A stretch of DNA of 64,000 nt from JAGPUQ01 sp036677085 (lineage in GTDB: Bacteria; Pseudomonadota; Gammaproteobacteria; Pseudomonadales; Porticoccaceae). Below, piece by piece: positions 17,527 to 27,856 of this stretch. The stretch spans positions 1-64,000 of the forward strand of contig JAKFFI010000063.1 in the NCBI GenBank assembly GCA_036677085.1, given 5' to 3'. A program made the position numbers and the translations under genes. Within the stretch, counting starts at the first letter, position 1. Each line of letters begins with the position of its first letter. The notes beneath the pieces are model-generated. The model saw only the letters and a list, made by a program, of their open reading frames with translations, was not told the DNA's origin and did not search any database.

Positions 17527-18630
17527 ATGCTCAAACCCGTGATTTCCGCGGACTCCCATATCGCCGAGCCGCCCACCTGTTATACCGACAACATCGATCC
17601 GAAATTCCGCGACCGCGCGCCCCATATGATCGAGCACGAAAAGTACGGCGACATCTTCGTCATCGACGGCATGGACCAGCCGGTGCCCATGGGGCTGGTG
17701 GCGGCGGCCGGGCGCAAGCCCGAGGAGCTCAAGCCGGGCGGCATGAAGTTTTCCGACCTGCCGCGCAGCTCCTGGGACGCCAAGTACCGCGTCGCCGATC
17801 AGGACCGCGACGGCGTGTCCGCCGAGCTGATCTACCCGACCGTCGGCATGATGCTGTGCAACCACCCCGACATCGATTATCAGGTCGCCTGTTTCAATGC
17901 CTACAACCGCTGGCTGGAAGGCTATGTGGCCGACGCGCCGAAAAATCGCCTGTTCGGCCTGGGTCAGGTCGCGCTGCGTTCGGTGGACGAAGGCATCAAG
18001 GAAATCGAAGACGCCAAGAAACGCGGCTTCGTCGGCGTGATGATGACCGGCAACCCGCCCGCGGCGGACTATCACGACCCCATGTACGACGCCCTGTGGG
18101 AAGCCGCTGTCGATCTGCAGATGCCGCTGTCGTTCCACATCCTGACCTCCAAGGCCGATTCGATCACCAAACAGCGCGGCCCGAAGATCAACGGCTTCCT
18201 CGCCATCATGCGCGGCTGCCAGGACATTCTCGGCACATTCGTGTTCGGCGGCGTGTTCGAGCGGCACCCGAAGTTGAAAGTGGTCTGCGCCGAAGCCGAC
18301 GCCGGCTGGGTGCCCCACTTCATCTACCGCATGGACCACGCCTACAACCGGCACCGCTACTGGATGAAGTGCCCGCCGCTGGAAAAACTGCCGAGCGAGT
18401 ATTTCCAGAGCAACATCTACCTGACCTTCCAGGACGACTGGACCGCGTTCCGGCACCGCGACGAAATGAACCCGCGACGGCTGATGTGGGCCAACGACTT
18501 CCCCCACAGCGATTCCACCTGGCCCTGGTCGCAGGAGATCCTGACCGAGCACACCAAGGACATGTCCGAGCAGGAAAAGAACTGGATCCTTCACGACAAC
18601 GTCGTGGAGTGCTACAACCTGCCGATCTGA
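17527..18630 (+). CDS. amidohydrolase-2 family metal-dependent hydrolase
   Basis: A 367-residue TIM-barrel protein of the ACMSD/amidohydrolase-2 family. Seen: ISADSHIAEPP (metal-binding D-x-H), GLGQVALRSVDEGIKEIEDA, FHILTSK, CAEADAGWVPHFIYRMDHAY, MWANDFPHSDSTWPWS (conserved Asp). Such enzymes hydrolyse or decarboxylate ring-cleavage products. It is followed after 74 bases by a second amidohydrolase-superfamily gene with a hairpin between. SD GAGGAAAG before ATG 17527 is good. Substrate not known. Confidence 0.8.
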   Translation: MLKPVISADSHIAEPPTCYTDNIDPKFRDRAPHMIEHEKYGDIFVIDGMDQPVPMGLVAAAGRKPEELKPGGMKFSDLPRSSWDAKYRVADQDRDGVSAELIYPTVGMMLCNHPDIDYQVACFNAYNRWLEGYVADAPKNRLFGLGQVALRSVDEGIKEIEDAKKRGFVGVMMTGNPPAADYHDPMYDALWEAAVDLQMPLSFHILTSKADSITKQRGPKINGFLAIMRGCQDILGTFVFGGVFERHPKLKVVCAEADAGWVPHFIYRMDHAYNRHRYWMKCPPLEKLPSEYFQSNIYLTFQDDWTAFRHRDEMNPRRLMWANDFPHSDSTWPWSQEILTEHTKDMSEQEKNWILHDNVVECYNLPI

Positions 18631-18661
18631 ACCGGGCCGTGAATACCGCCAACCACCCCAC

Positions 18662-18685
18662 CCGCCCGGCAGCCCCGGGCGGTTT
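18662..18685 (+). terminator. GC hairpin between the two hydrolase genes
   Basis: Eight-base stem CCGCCCGG / CCGGGCGG with a five-base loop, followed by TTTGCGTT. It could be a partial terminator or an mRNA stabiliser between two co-directional genes. Confidence 0.5.
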
Positions 18686-18704
18686 GCGTTAGCGAGGTGA
18701 CACC

Positions 18705-20408
18705 ATGAGCAACACCACCGACACCAGCACTACTTACGACATCAAGATCACCGGCGGCACCATCGTCGATGGCTCCGGGGCGCCCGGCTATCGCGGTGAC
18801 GTCGCCATCAAGGACGGCAAGGTCGTGGCGCTTGGATCGGCACCCGGCACCGCCGCCACCACCATCGACGCCACGGACAGAATGGTCACGCCCGGGTTTG
18901 TGGACATCCACACCCATTACGATGCCCAGGTGCTCTGGGACCGGATGCTGACCATCTCCCCCTGGCACGGCGTCACCACCGTGGTGCTGGGCAACTGCGG
19001 CTTCGGCGTCGCGCCGACCCGCCCCGAACACCGCGACCTGATCATCGGCACCCTCGAAAAGGTCGAGGGCATGAGCCCGGCGGCACTCAACGCGGGACTC
19101 GGTGCCGACTGGCCGTTCGAGACCTTTCCCCAGTATCTGGATGCCATCGAGAAGGCCGGCACCGCCATCAATGTGGGCGTGCTGATCGGCCACACTCCGA
19201 CCCGCCTTTATGTGATGGGCGAAGCCGCCACGGAGCGCGAGGCCACCCCGGACGAAATCGAGCAGATGCGCAAGATCGTCGCCGAGGCCATGGCCGCCGG
19301 CGCCATCGGTTTTGCCACTTCCAAGTCCGCGACCCATGTGGGCCTCAAGGGCCGGCCAGTGCCGAGCCGGGTCGCCTCCTACGAGGAAATCCGCACCCTG
19401 GCCTCCACCCTGAAGGGCGGCAAGGGCATGATGCAGGCCACCGCCGGCAAGGAGCTCTGGTTCGACGAGTACGAAAAGCTCGCCGAGGAAAACGGCATCA
19501 CCATCAGCTGGACCGCCATGCTGGCCGGCATGGTGAGCCCCGATGCCCACATCAAGCAGCAGGAGCGCACCGCCGAGCTGATCGCCAAGGGCCGCAACAT
19601 CGTGCCCCAGGTAACGCCGCGCCCGCTGTGCTTCGAATTCCAGTTCAAGGAACCCTTCCCGTTCGAGAGCCTCTCGGTGTTCAAGCCGGTGGCGGCGGCG
19701 GATGCCGAAGGCAAGAAAAGGTATTACGCCGATCCCGAATTCCGCCGCGCCGTGAAGGAAAAAATGGCAAGCGTGCGCGCCTCGTTCCGCACTTCCTGGG
19801 AAAACGCCGTCATCTCCATGTGCGGCCGTCCGGAGTACGAAGAGCGCACCGTCGGCGAGGTCGCGCGGGAACTGGGCGTGGCGACCATCGATCTCGGCTT
19901 CGATCTGGCGCTCGCCACCAATCTGGAAGCCCGCTTCCGCATGCCGGTGGCCAATGCCGACGAAGCCGCGGTCGAGGATCTGCTCAAGGACCCCAACACC
20001 GTGCTCGGCCTCTCCGACGCCGGCGCCCACGCCAGCCAGTTGTGCGACGCCTGTCTGCCCACCTATCTGCTGGGCCGCTGGGTGCGCGACAAACAGGCCA
20101 TCCCGTTCGAGGAAGCCATCCGCATGCTGACCTCGCGGCCCGCCGCAGTGTTCGGCATCAAGGACCGGGGAACGCTGCAAGTGGGCAAGCCCGCCGATGT
20201 GGTGGTGATAAATCCCACCACGGTGAACGCGGGCGGACTGGAGCGCGTCTACGACCAGCCTGCGGGGCAGGACCGGCTGATAGCAAAGGCCCAGGGAGTC
20301 GATGCGGTGATCGTCAACGGGGTGCTGCTGCGGCAACGCGATCGCGATCTGCTGGGCACGGGCGACGCGCTGCCCGGTCAGCTATTGCGGCGGGGAGTGA
20401 ATGCCTGA
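18705..20408 (+). CDS. N-acyl-D-amino-acid deacylase-type amidohydrolase
   Basis: A 567-residue cytosolic member of the amidohydrolase superfamily. Seen: TIVDGSGAPGYRGDVAIKDGKV (N-terminal beta domain), GFVDIHTHYDAQVLWD (H-x-H metal site), GNCGFGVAPTRPEHR (bridging Cys region, typical of D-aminoacylases), LSDAGAHASQLCDACLP (Asp), and the C-terminal beta domain LQVGKPADVVVINP. Annotation as D-aminoacylase is by family; many relatives in catabolic regions act on other amides or cyclic compounds. SD AGCGAGGTG before ATG 18705. Probably co-transcribed with the preceding gene. Confidence 0.8.
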   Translation: MSNTTDTSTTYDIKITGGTIVDGSGAPGYRGDVAIKDGKVVALGSAPGTAATTIDATDRMVTPGFVDIHTHYDAQVLWDRMLTISPWHGVTTVVLGNCGFGVAPTRPEHRDLIIGTLEKVEGMSPAALNAGLGADWPFETFPQYLDAIEKAGTAINVGVLIGHTPTRLYVMGEAATEREATPDEIEQMRKIVAEAMAAGAIGFATSKSATHVGLKGRPVPSRVASYEEIRTLASTLKGGKGMMQATAGKELWFDEYEKLAEENGITISWTAMLAGMVSPDAHIKQQERTAELIAKGRNIVPQVTPRPLCFEFQFKEPFPFESLSVFKPVAAADAEGKKRYYADPEFRRAVKEKMASVRASFRTSWENAVISMCGRPEYEERTVGEVARELGVATIDLGFDLALATNLEARFRMPVANADEAAVEDLLKDPNTVLGLSDAGAHASQLCDACLPTYLLGRWVRDKQAIPFEEAIRMLTSRPAAVFGIKDRGTLQVGKPADVVVINPTTVNAGGLERVYDQPAGQDRLIAKAQGVDAVIVNGVLLRQRDRDLLGTGDALPGQLLRRGVNA

Positions 20409-20451
20409 GGCGACACGACTCGCAATGAACCCGGGAGAATCCTGTTCGTAA

Positions 20452-20483
20452 ATTCAGCCCCTGCAGTCACGCAGGGGCTGAAT
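20452..20483. terminator. strong hairpin after the deacylase gene
   Basis: A perfect 13-base stem, ATTCAGCCCCTGC with its complement, and a six-base loop, 44 bases after the stop. Position between convergent genes suggests termination in either direction; a T run is lacking. Confidence 0.6.
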
Positions 20484-20816
20484 TGGTTTACCGGCTTTCT
20501 GCGTGAGTCCCACCGACCGAAGCCATCCTGGACGGTTGGCATTTTTACCGACAGTGAAAAGACGAAAACAGGGATCCGGTCGCCCCTTGATTGAGGTTAC
20601 TGAACACCGGAATTGACGATAACTGCGGCCTGGCCGCCTTTGATCAGCCACGCCGCCTCCAGTTTGAATTCCCGGGTGCATTTGCCCCGGGGTTGCCCGT
20701 CGTTTCTCCTGCTAACTTTTGAATCTCCAATCACTGCATTCGACCATCGGCCAGCGCGTACGCTTTTGAAGGGCACTCACACCACAGTCTGCGTGCCCCT
20801 CATCAACACCCATCCG
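20484..20816. other. intergenic region between convergent genes, nothing recognised
   Basis: About 330 bases with no supported coding frame, RNA or repeat. The base composition is less GC-rich than the neighbouring genes. Confidence 0.4.
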
Positions 20817-21893
20817 TCAAGCGGCGCTTTGGCTTTTCCAGTTATGCAGCTCGGGGATACAACGCGCCCCGTACAGCTTCATGCTGCGCTCGCAATAGTC
20901 ATAGGGCATGCCCGCAAAGCTGAAGCAGCCGTTGAGCTGGAAGTCGCCCAGATCTTTTTGGCGGGTTTCGAGTTTGTCGAAAATCTGTTGTGGGGTGCCC
21001 CAGATCTGGAAGTCGACAAAGGCATCCGCCACCTTGTCGAGTCCAAGCTCCTGCAGCATCCTGGCGGCATCGCCGTAGGCGGCGTAGCCCTTGGTGCCGG
21101 CGAAGTGCGAACCCGCCATCTCGTAGTGGTTGGCGGCGGTGAGGAAGTAGGCGGCGATGTACTTGCGGGCCATCTCTTCGGCGCGCTCGGCACTGTCGTC
21201 GCAGATGATGAAATCGTTGCACAGCACCGGCAGCGGCTCGCGTCCGTGGTGCTTGCGGTACAGGTCCCGGTAGCGGTTCACTTCGGCGGCCATCTGCTCG
21301 ATGGGGCGCTGCATGAACAGCATGATCTGGGACCCGAGTTCGGCACCGGCATCGATGGAATCCGGCGACATGGCCACCGAGAAGGTACGGCCGGCAAAGC
21401 TTTTCAGCGGCCGCGGGCGGATTTCGACGCGGGGCTGCTTGACCACTTCACCGTCATATTCCGCGAATCCGGTTTCGAGCGCCGTGGTGATCATCCGGGC
21501 CGCTTCGTTGAACTTGGTGCGGCTCTGGTTCATATCCTCCCGAAACCCTTCGTATTCCAGGCGCGCCAGTCCGCGTCCCATGCCGAGAATGGTACGGCCA
21601 TTGCTGTAGTAATCGAGCAGCGCAATTTCTTCGGCCACGCGCAGCGGATCGTGCCAGGGCAGGATCACCGCACCGGTACCCAGCTTGATACGGCTGGTGC
21701 AGCCGGCCATGTAGCTCAGAAACTGGGTGACATCGGGACACATGGTGTAGTCGGTGAAATGGTGTTCGACGCACCAGATGGAATCGAAACCGAATGGCTC
21801 GGCCAGTTTGGCGAGCTTGAGCTCGGCGGTATAGACCTCGGCATCGCTGAGGTTGCCGGGGTTCTGGAACAGCATCTGTATTCCGCATTCCAT
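20817..21893 (-). CDS. LLM-class flavin-dependent oxidoreductase
   Basis: A 358-residue luciferase-like monooxygenase or reductase. Seen: FGFDSIWCVEHHFTDYTMCPD (the E-H-H motif of bacterial luciferase-like proteins), RIKLGTGAVILPWHDPLRVAEEIALLDYYSNGRTILGMGRGLARLEYEGF and the C-terminal IWGTPQQIFDKLE. Close in type to enzymes clustered with acyl-CoA dehydrogenases in cyclic-compound catabolism. The cofactor may be FMN with a partner reductase or F420. It is a monocistronic gene, divergent from the persulfide dioxygenase gene. Confidence 0.82.
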   Translation of the reverse strand: MECGIQMLFQNPGNLSDAEVYTAELKLAKLAEPFGFDSIWCVEHHFTDYTMCPDVTQFLSYMAGCTSRIKLGTGAVILPWHDPLRVAEEIALLDYYSNGRTILGMGRGLARLEYEGFREDMNQSRTKFNEAARMITTALETGFAEYDGEVVKQPRVEIRPRPLKSFAGRTFSVAMSPDSIDAGAELGSQIMLFMQRPIEQMAAEVNRYRDLYRKHHGREPLPVLCNDFIICDDSAERAEEMARKYIAAYFLTAANHYEMAGSHFAGTKGYAAYGDAARMLQELGLDKVADAFVDFQIWGTPQQIFDKLETRQKDLGDFQLNGCFSFAGMPYDYCERSMKLYGARCIPELHNWKSQSAA

Positions 21894-22115
21894 CGGGGGT
21901 CTCCTGGGGTGGCGCCGCTGGGCGGCGCGGGGGCTGGGAAAGTCTTCAGGCGGCGTAACTTACCCCATACCACCCCCTGCCGCCAGTCGGGTCGAAGTGG
22001 CGGACGCAGTCGCCTGATCCCATGATCTGGCGCAGCACATCGGCCTGATACCGCATCGCCATGGTCCGCCACTTGCCCTAGAATCGGGCTTACACCGCCG
22101 CCAGATCATGAGGAC

Positions 22116-23198
22116 ATGCGAATGCTCATTTTTCGTCAATTGTTCGACCAGGAATCGTCCACCTACACCTATCTGCTCGGCGACGGCGACACCGGCGCTG
22201 CGGTGCTCATCGATCCGGTGTTCGAGCAGGCGCGCCGCGATACCGCACTGCTCACGGAACTTGGGCTGAAGCTGACCGCGGTGCTGGATACCCATTGCCA
22301 CGCCGATCATGTCACCGGCGCCTGGCTGCTCAAGCAGCGCACCGGCGCCGACATCCTGATCGCCGCCAATTCCGGGGTCGAGGGCGCGGACCGCTATCTG
22401 CGCCAGGGCGAGCACGTCAAGTTCGGCGGTCGCTATCTTGAGGTCCGCGAAACACCCGGGCACACCAACGGCTGCCTCAGCTATGTGCTGGATGACGAAA
22501 GCATGGCCTTCACCGGCGATGCCCTGCTGATTCGCGGCTGCGGCCGCACGGATTTCCAGCAGGGCGACGCAGGGCGCCTGTATCGCTCCATTCATACCCA
22601 GATTTTTTCCCTGCCCGACGCCACCCGACTCTATCCGGGCCATGATTACCACGGTCTGACGGTGACCAGCGTCGGCGAAGAAAAGCGCTATAACCCACGC
22701 TGCGGTGGGCAGATCAGCGAGGCGGATTTTGCCGGCTACATGAACAATCTCAACCTGCCCCATCCCAAGAAAATCGATATCGCGGTACCCGCCAACCTCA
22801 AATGCGGCCGTCCGGACACCGGCACGGTGCCGGACGATGGGCCGCACTGGGCACCGCTGACCTATACCTTCGCGGGGCTCTGGGAGATCGACCCGCGCTG
22901 GCTGGAGGAGCACCTCGATGCCGTGCGCGTACTGGATGTGCGCGAGCCCGACGAATTCGAAGGTCCGCTCGGGCATATACCCGGCGCCCAGTTGATCCCC
23001 CTGGGCACATTGTCGGCACGGATCGCCGAGATCGCCACCGACAAGCCCGTGGTAACGGTATGCCGCTCCGGAGGTCGATCCGCCCAGGCCACCGTGCTGC
23101 TGCAGCGTGCCGGCATCGAGCGCGTCGCCAATCTGGCCGGCGGTATGTTGCGCTGGCGCGCCGGTGGCCACGCCGTGGTGGGTGGAGTGAGCGGCTAA
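22116..23198 (+). CDS. persulfide dioxygenase-rhodanese fusion (ETHE1-like)
   Basis: Oxidises glutathione persulfide to sulfite and moves sulfane sulfur. N-terminal metallo-beta-lactamase domain: THCHADH (59-65), PGHTNG (His116), FTGDALLIRGCGRTDFQ (Asp135), YPGHDY (His176); the GCGRTDFQ signature is diagnostic for ETHE1-type enzymes. C-terminal rhodanese domain from about residue 250 with the active-site loop CRSGGRSA (Cys316). Total 360 residues, normal for the fused form. ATG 22116 or 22122 are both possible. A fragment of a second copy of this gene's 3' end lies at 24948-25064. Confidence 0.9.
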   Translation: MRMLIFRQLFDQESSTYTYLLGDGDTGAAVLIDPVFEQARRDTALLTELGLKLTAVLDTHCHADHVTGAWLLKQRTGADILIAANSGVEGADRYLRQGEHVKFGGRYLEVRETPGHTNGCLSYVLDDESMAFTGDALLIRGCGRTDFQQGDAGRLYRSIHTQIFSLPDATRLYPGHDYHGLTVTSVGEEKRYNPRCGGQISEADFAGYMNNLNLPHPKKIDIAVPANLKCGRPDTGTVPDDGPHWAPLTYTFAGLWEIDPRWLEEHLDAVRVLDVREPDEFEGPLGHIPGAQLIPLGTLSARIAEIATDKPVVTVCRSGGRSAQATVLLQRAGIERVANLAGGMLRWRAGGHAVVGGVSG

Positions 23199-23343
23199 GG
23201 ATGCTCTGGATAAACCCGTGCGTGGTGAGTCCTGCGCCAATCGAAGGATCGAACCCGGCAGCGGCATTTGTTGGCTCCGGCCCGGCACCCTCCGACGGGC
23301 TCAGGACGAACGCCAGGATGGTTCGGAGCCTCCCTAGTTTTCG

Positions 23344-23856
23344 ATGTCTCCTCGCCGGCTGAAGGGCTATAGTTGTACCAGCCAATTTCACAGGAAGACG
23401 CCAATCACACGCGCTGCACTCAAAGGCCCCTGGAACCAGGCACAGATCGAAGCCTTCCTGTACAACAGCACGATTCCGCTGCGGCTGTCCTGCATGGGAG
23501 GGGATGGTTTTCCGCGCGTCGTCTCCGTCTGGTACGGTTATGACGGACAGAACCTGCGCTGTGTGTCGCACCGCTCGTCACAGCTGGTGGGTTTGCTGCG
23601 ACGCAGTGACCGGGTAGGTTTTGAACTGGCGCCGAATGAGCCGCCGTATTACGGCGTGCGTGGACAGGGCATTGCGACCCTGGATTCCGATGCTGATGGC
23701 ACGGCGCTTCGCCAGATGCTCGAGCGCTACCTCGGGGGCACGACGTCGAAACTGGCGAGCTGGTTGCTGTCGCGCGCCGAGGATGAAGTTCTCATCAGTA
23801 TCGAACCCGTACGGCTGTTCAGCTGGGATTATCGCGAACGCATGCGAAACGGCTGA
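23344..23856 (+). CDS. pyridoxamine 5'-phosphate oxidase-like (PPOX) flavin/F420-binding protein
   Basis: Up to 170 residues of split-barrel type: PLRLSCMGGDGFPRVVSVWYGYDGQNLRCVSHRSSQLVGLLRRSDRVGFEL is the typical PPOX core, where the middle residues contact FMN, F420 or heme; YYGVRGQGIATL and the C-terminal VRLFSWDYRERM follow. The true start is unclear: ATG 23344 has no SD, while a good AGGAAG sits near 23393 without a standard start codon just after it. The substrate is unknown. Near-neighbours are an LLM enzyme and persulfide dioxygenase. Confidence 0.65.
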   Translation: MSPRRLKGYSCTSQFHRKTPITRAALKGPWNQAQIEAFLYNSTIPLRLSCMGGDGFPRVVSVWYGYDGQNLRCVSHRSSQLVGLLRRSDRVGFELAPNEPPYYGVRGQGIATLDSDADGTALRQMLERYLGGTTSKLASWLLSRAEDEVLISIEPVRLFSWDYRERMRNG

Positions 23857-23985
23857 GACGCTCATCCAGGTGTTGGACGACCTGTGTCAACAGGGTGCGA
23901 TTCGTCCGGGCTGGGCCATTGATTGCGGGATTTTGATTCATTGCGCCGCGCCGGCGTACATTGGCCGAGACGGAAAACGAAAGTG

Positions 23986-24888
23986 ATGCGTGTATTGCTG
24001 ACGGGTGGCACCGGGTTCATCGGTGCGGCGCTGACTGACGCGCTGCTGGCCAGTGGCAGCGAATTGACTACCCTCAGCCGGTCCACGCAGCGCGACCGAC
24101 CCCGCTGCCGGTTTATCCGATCCCTTGATCAGATTGCAGCTACCGAACAGTTCGATGCGGTCATCAACCTCGCCGGCGCCTCCCTGGCTGCCCGGCGCTG
24201 GAGCACTGCCTACAAACGCGAGATCTTCGCCAGCCGCATGGACACTACCCGCCAAGTGTTCGATCTGCTGGCGCGTCTCCAGCACCGGCCCGCAGTCCTG
24301 TTGAGTGCCAGCGCCATCGGTTACTACGGGCATCACGGCGATGAGCGCTTGACGGAATCGTCTGCCACCACGCCCGGCTTTGCGCAAAGGCTCTGTAGTG
24401 ACTGGGAGTCGCTGGCGCTGCAGGCGCAGCAGTTCGGCGTGCGGGTCTGCCTGTTGCGCCTGGGTGTCGTACTGGACACTGGTGGCGGCGCACTGACAAA
24501 GATGGCGCAATCCTTTCGCTTCGGTGTCGCCAGCTGGCTGGGCAGCGGCCACCAGTGGTTGAGCTGGGTGCACCGACAGGATGTCATCCGTGCAATACAG
24601 TTTTTGCTGGAGCGGGACGACCTACAGGGCCCTGTCAATATTACAAGTCCCCGGCCAGTGACCGGGCGCGACTTTGCCACGGCGCTGGCGGTGCATTTTC
24701 GTACGTTCATTCGAGCAGGCGTGCCGGCGCCGGTGATCCGCGTGCTGGTGGGTGAGATGGCGGAGGAGCTGCTGCTGAACGGCCAGCGCGTGTTACCTGA
24801 GCGGCTGCAGACGGCGGGCTTCACTTTCGCGTACCCCGACCTCGCATCAGCATTGGCGGCGATTTACGTCGCAAATCCGTCACGATGA
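23986..24888 (+). CDS. TIGR01777 family epimerase (YfcH-like, atypical SDR)
   Basis: A 300-residue Rossmann-fold protein. Seen: RVLLTGGTGFIGAALTDAL (NAD(P)-binding), INLAGASLAARRWS (family hallmark), LLSASAIGYYG (Y-x-x-x-K counterpart altered as in the family), and the C-terminal DUF1731 region ending NGQRVLPERLQTAGFTFAYPDLASAL. This family is widespread; its substrate is not established. ATG 23986 begins the Rossmann fold directly; GTG 23983 is also in frame. Confidence 0.85.
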   Translation: MRVLLTGGTGFIGAALTDALLASGSELTTLSRSTQRDRPRCRFIRSLDQIAATEQFDAVINLAGASLAARRWSTAYKREIFASRMDTTRQVFDLLARLQHRPAVLLSASAIGYYGHHGDERLTESSATTPGFAQRLCSDWESLALQAQQFGVRVCLLRLGVVLDTGGGALTKMAQSFRFGVASWLGSGHQWLSWVHRQDVIRAIQFLLERDDLQGPVNITSPRPVTGRDFATALAVHFRTFIRAGVPAPVIRVLVGEMAEELLLNGQRVLPERLQTAGFTFAYPDLASALAAIYVANPSR

Positions 24889-24947
24889 TGGCGAGAATAG
24901 ATAAGTGCCTGTCTGCACAGCAAGACATCCGCCAGCCGTCATAGGAA

Positions 24948-25064
24948 GCGCAAGCTGCCGTCCTTTTGCAACGCGCCGGTATTGAGCACGTCGCCAATCT
25001 CACCGGCGGCATGTTGCGCTGGCGCGCCGGTGGCCACAAGGTGATGGGAGGAGTCAGCGGCTGA
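24948..25064 (+). pseudogene. 3' fragment of a second persulfide dioxygenase-rhodanese gene
   Basis: In frame from 24948: AQAAVLLQRAGIEHVANLTG, then GMLRWRAGGH, VMGGVSG and TGA. This matches the last 38 residues of the intact gene at 22116-23198 with only a few substitutions. No upstream part of the gene remains; the preceding codons contain a stop. It is a remnant of an old duplication that once spanned the two genes in between. Confidence 0.85.
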
Positions 25065-25126
25065 AGGGCGCGCGCCGCACGCCCTCATTTCAGCAGCACC
25101 ACTTCAATTTGAAAAGCGGGGCCACT

Positions 25127-26194
25127 TTATTTGAAGAGCGGCGCCACTTCCGTCATCAACGCCTGCTTGGATTCCCGCCAGGCCGTCAGGTGATCGAGGT
25201 GGTCGTAAGCCATGGTCAACAAACAGCCAAAGCCACCCGAATCCTGCTGCAAACGCGCCAGCTTGTCGGCCACCGTCGCCGGTGAACCCACCAGCCAGTT
25301 GTGATCGGCGAGATATTCGACGGTGACATCGGCATCCGTGACATCCGGTTGGTGCTTCATTACGCCGGTCATGCCGAACTGTTTGAACAGCGGCAGCAGA
25401 TACTCCCGCCAGACCCGCCCGATGGGTCCGTCGAGCGCCAGCCGTCGCGCCTCGCGGTCGGTCTCGGCCACGAACAGATCGCGGCCTAGGCGCCAGTCCG
25501 AACGCTTGGCCGTCCGGCCGGCCGCCTCAGCGGCGTCCTCGACGATGCGCCAGTTGTCGCGCAGATAGCCGTCGCCAAGACCAATGCACGCGGGCAGGTA
25601 ACCGCCAGCGCCGGCGAGTTTCAGTGACGAGGATCCCGGGCTAAGGGCAGTGATCGCGATCGGCGGATGGGGTTTCTGGTAGGGCTGTAAGTGAAACCGG
25701 GTCGGTGGTTCGTCCGCCGGTCGCCGCGCGGTCCAGAATTCACCGCGATGCTCGAAGGGTCCGTCGCTGGTCCAGAAGCGCACCATGATGTCGAGGGCTT
25801 CGGCCATCATGCGGCGGTTCTGCCCCGCCATCGCGTCCACATCGAACATGGCCCAGTCGCCCGGAAAGCCGCCCGCGCCAACACCGACGATCAAGCGACC
25901 CTGCGCCATGTGATCGAGATAGGCGATGCGCTGCGCCAGTTCAGCGGGATGGTGATAGGGCAACAAAAACGCGCCACTGGCGAAGGTGATCCGTTCGGTG
26001 CGATCGATAGCCTGCGCAATCAGCAGATCGGGCGACGGGCAGGGCTCCCAGGGTGTTGTGTAGTGCTCGCCGATCCAGACTTCGTCAAAGCCGGTGCGGT
26101 CGAGAAAACCGATGTAGTCGAGGTTGTGGCGATGCCCGGCACCGATCCCGCGTTCGGGCGGATTGTTGGGCATCATGAAGGCGCCGAATTTCAT
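25127..26194 (-). CDS. LLM-class flavin-dependent oxidoreductase
   Basis: A 355-residue luciferase-like protein: MKFGAFMMPNNPP, FDEVWIGEHYTTPWEPCPSPD, FASGAFLLPYHHPAELAQRIAYLDHMAQGRLIVGVGAGGFPGDWAMF and C-terminal LVGSPATVADKLARLQ. This resembles limonene or cyclic-ketone monooxygenase-like LLM enzymes; the exact reaction is not known. The start is at 26194 with SD AAGGAGAAC six bases before; an ATG 84 bases further upstream lacks this. The 5' leader contains short T-rich 12-bp repeats (26209-26244). Confidence 0.83.
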   Translation of the reverse strand: MKFGAFMMPNNPPERGIGAGHRHNLDYIGFLDRTGFDEVWIGEHYTTPWEPCPSPDLLIAQAIDRTERITFASGAFLLPYHHPAELAQRIAYLDHMAQGRLIVGVGAGGFPGDWAMFDVDAMAGQNRRMMAEALDIMVRFWTSDGPFEHRGEFWTARRPADEPPTRFHLQPYQKPHPPIAITALSPGSSSLKLAGAGGYLPACIGLGDGYLRDNWRIVEDAAEAAGRTAKRSDWRLGRDLFVAETDREARRLALDGPIGRVWREYLLPLFKQFGMTGVMKHQPDVTDADVTVEYLADHNWLVGSPATVADKLARLQQDSGGFGCLLTMAYDHLDHLTAWRESKQALMTEVAPLFK

Positions 26195-26208
26195 TTTTGT
26201 TCTCCTTA

Positions 26209-26244
26209 TTTTTAGCGAATTTTTTAGCCCATTTTCCGGGCGTT
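26209..26244. repeat. short 12-bp tandem repeat before an LLM gene
   Basis: TTTTTAGCGAAT (26209) and TTTTTAGCCCAT (26221) stand head to tail, followed by a third diverged unit TTTCCGGGCGTT. The array lies directly upstream of the SD of the minus-strand gene starting at 26194. Confidence 0.5.
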
Positions 26245-26407
26245 TTCCCGATGGCTGCCCCGTCGCGCCGAACGCCAAACGTCCGCTTCAAAGCGGTAGC
26301 TTGCCCGCAGTCAGAATTGAACGCCACCGCTAAAACCACCCCGCCAAAATACGGCCAATAAAAAGGCCCGCCGAAGCGAGCCTTGCGAACCAGATACCGA
26401 TTGCGGT

Positions 26408-27610
<1,203 letters not shown>

Positions 27611-27856
27611 GGGGGCTCCTGATTGCCTGTCGATGGGTCCGACGGCGGCTCGGTTCCGGCCGGTCAGCCGGGGGCCGCACGCCAAATTGTCGGCGTCAAA
27701 ATAATGGGTGCTCCATCATAACCCAAGCCGGCGGGCAGGCGAGCGCCGCCAACACCGCAATAGACCGCAATTGACGTGCCGCAAGCGGCACAGTAGCTTG
27801 CAGGTCAAACCGGGCCAATGCCCGCACAATAATTTCAAACCCAGGGGTTAAACATC

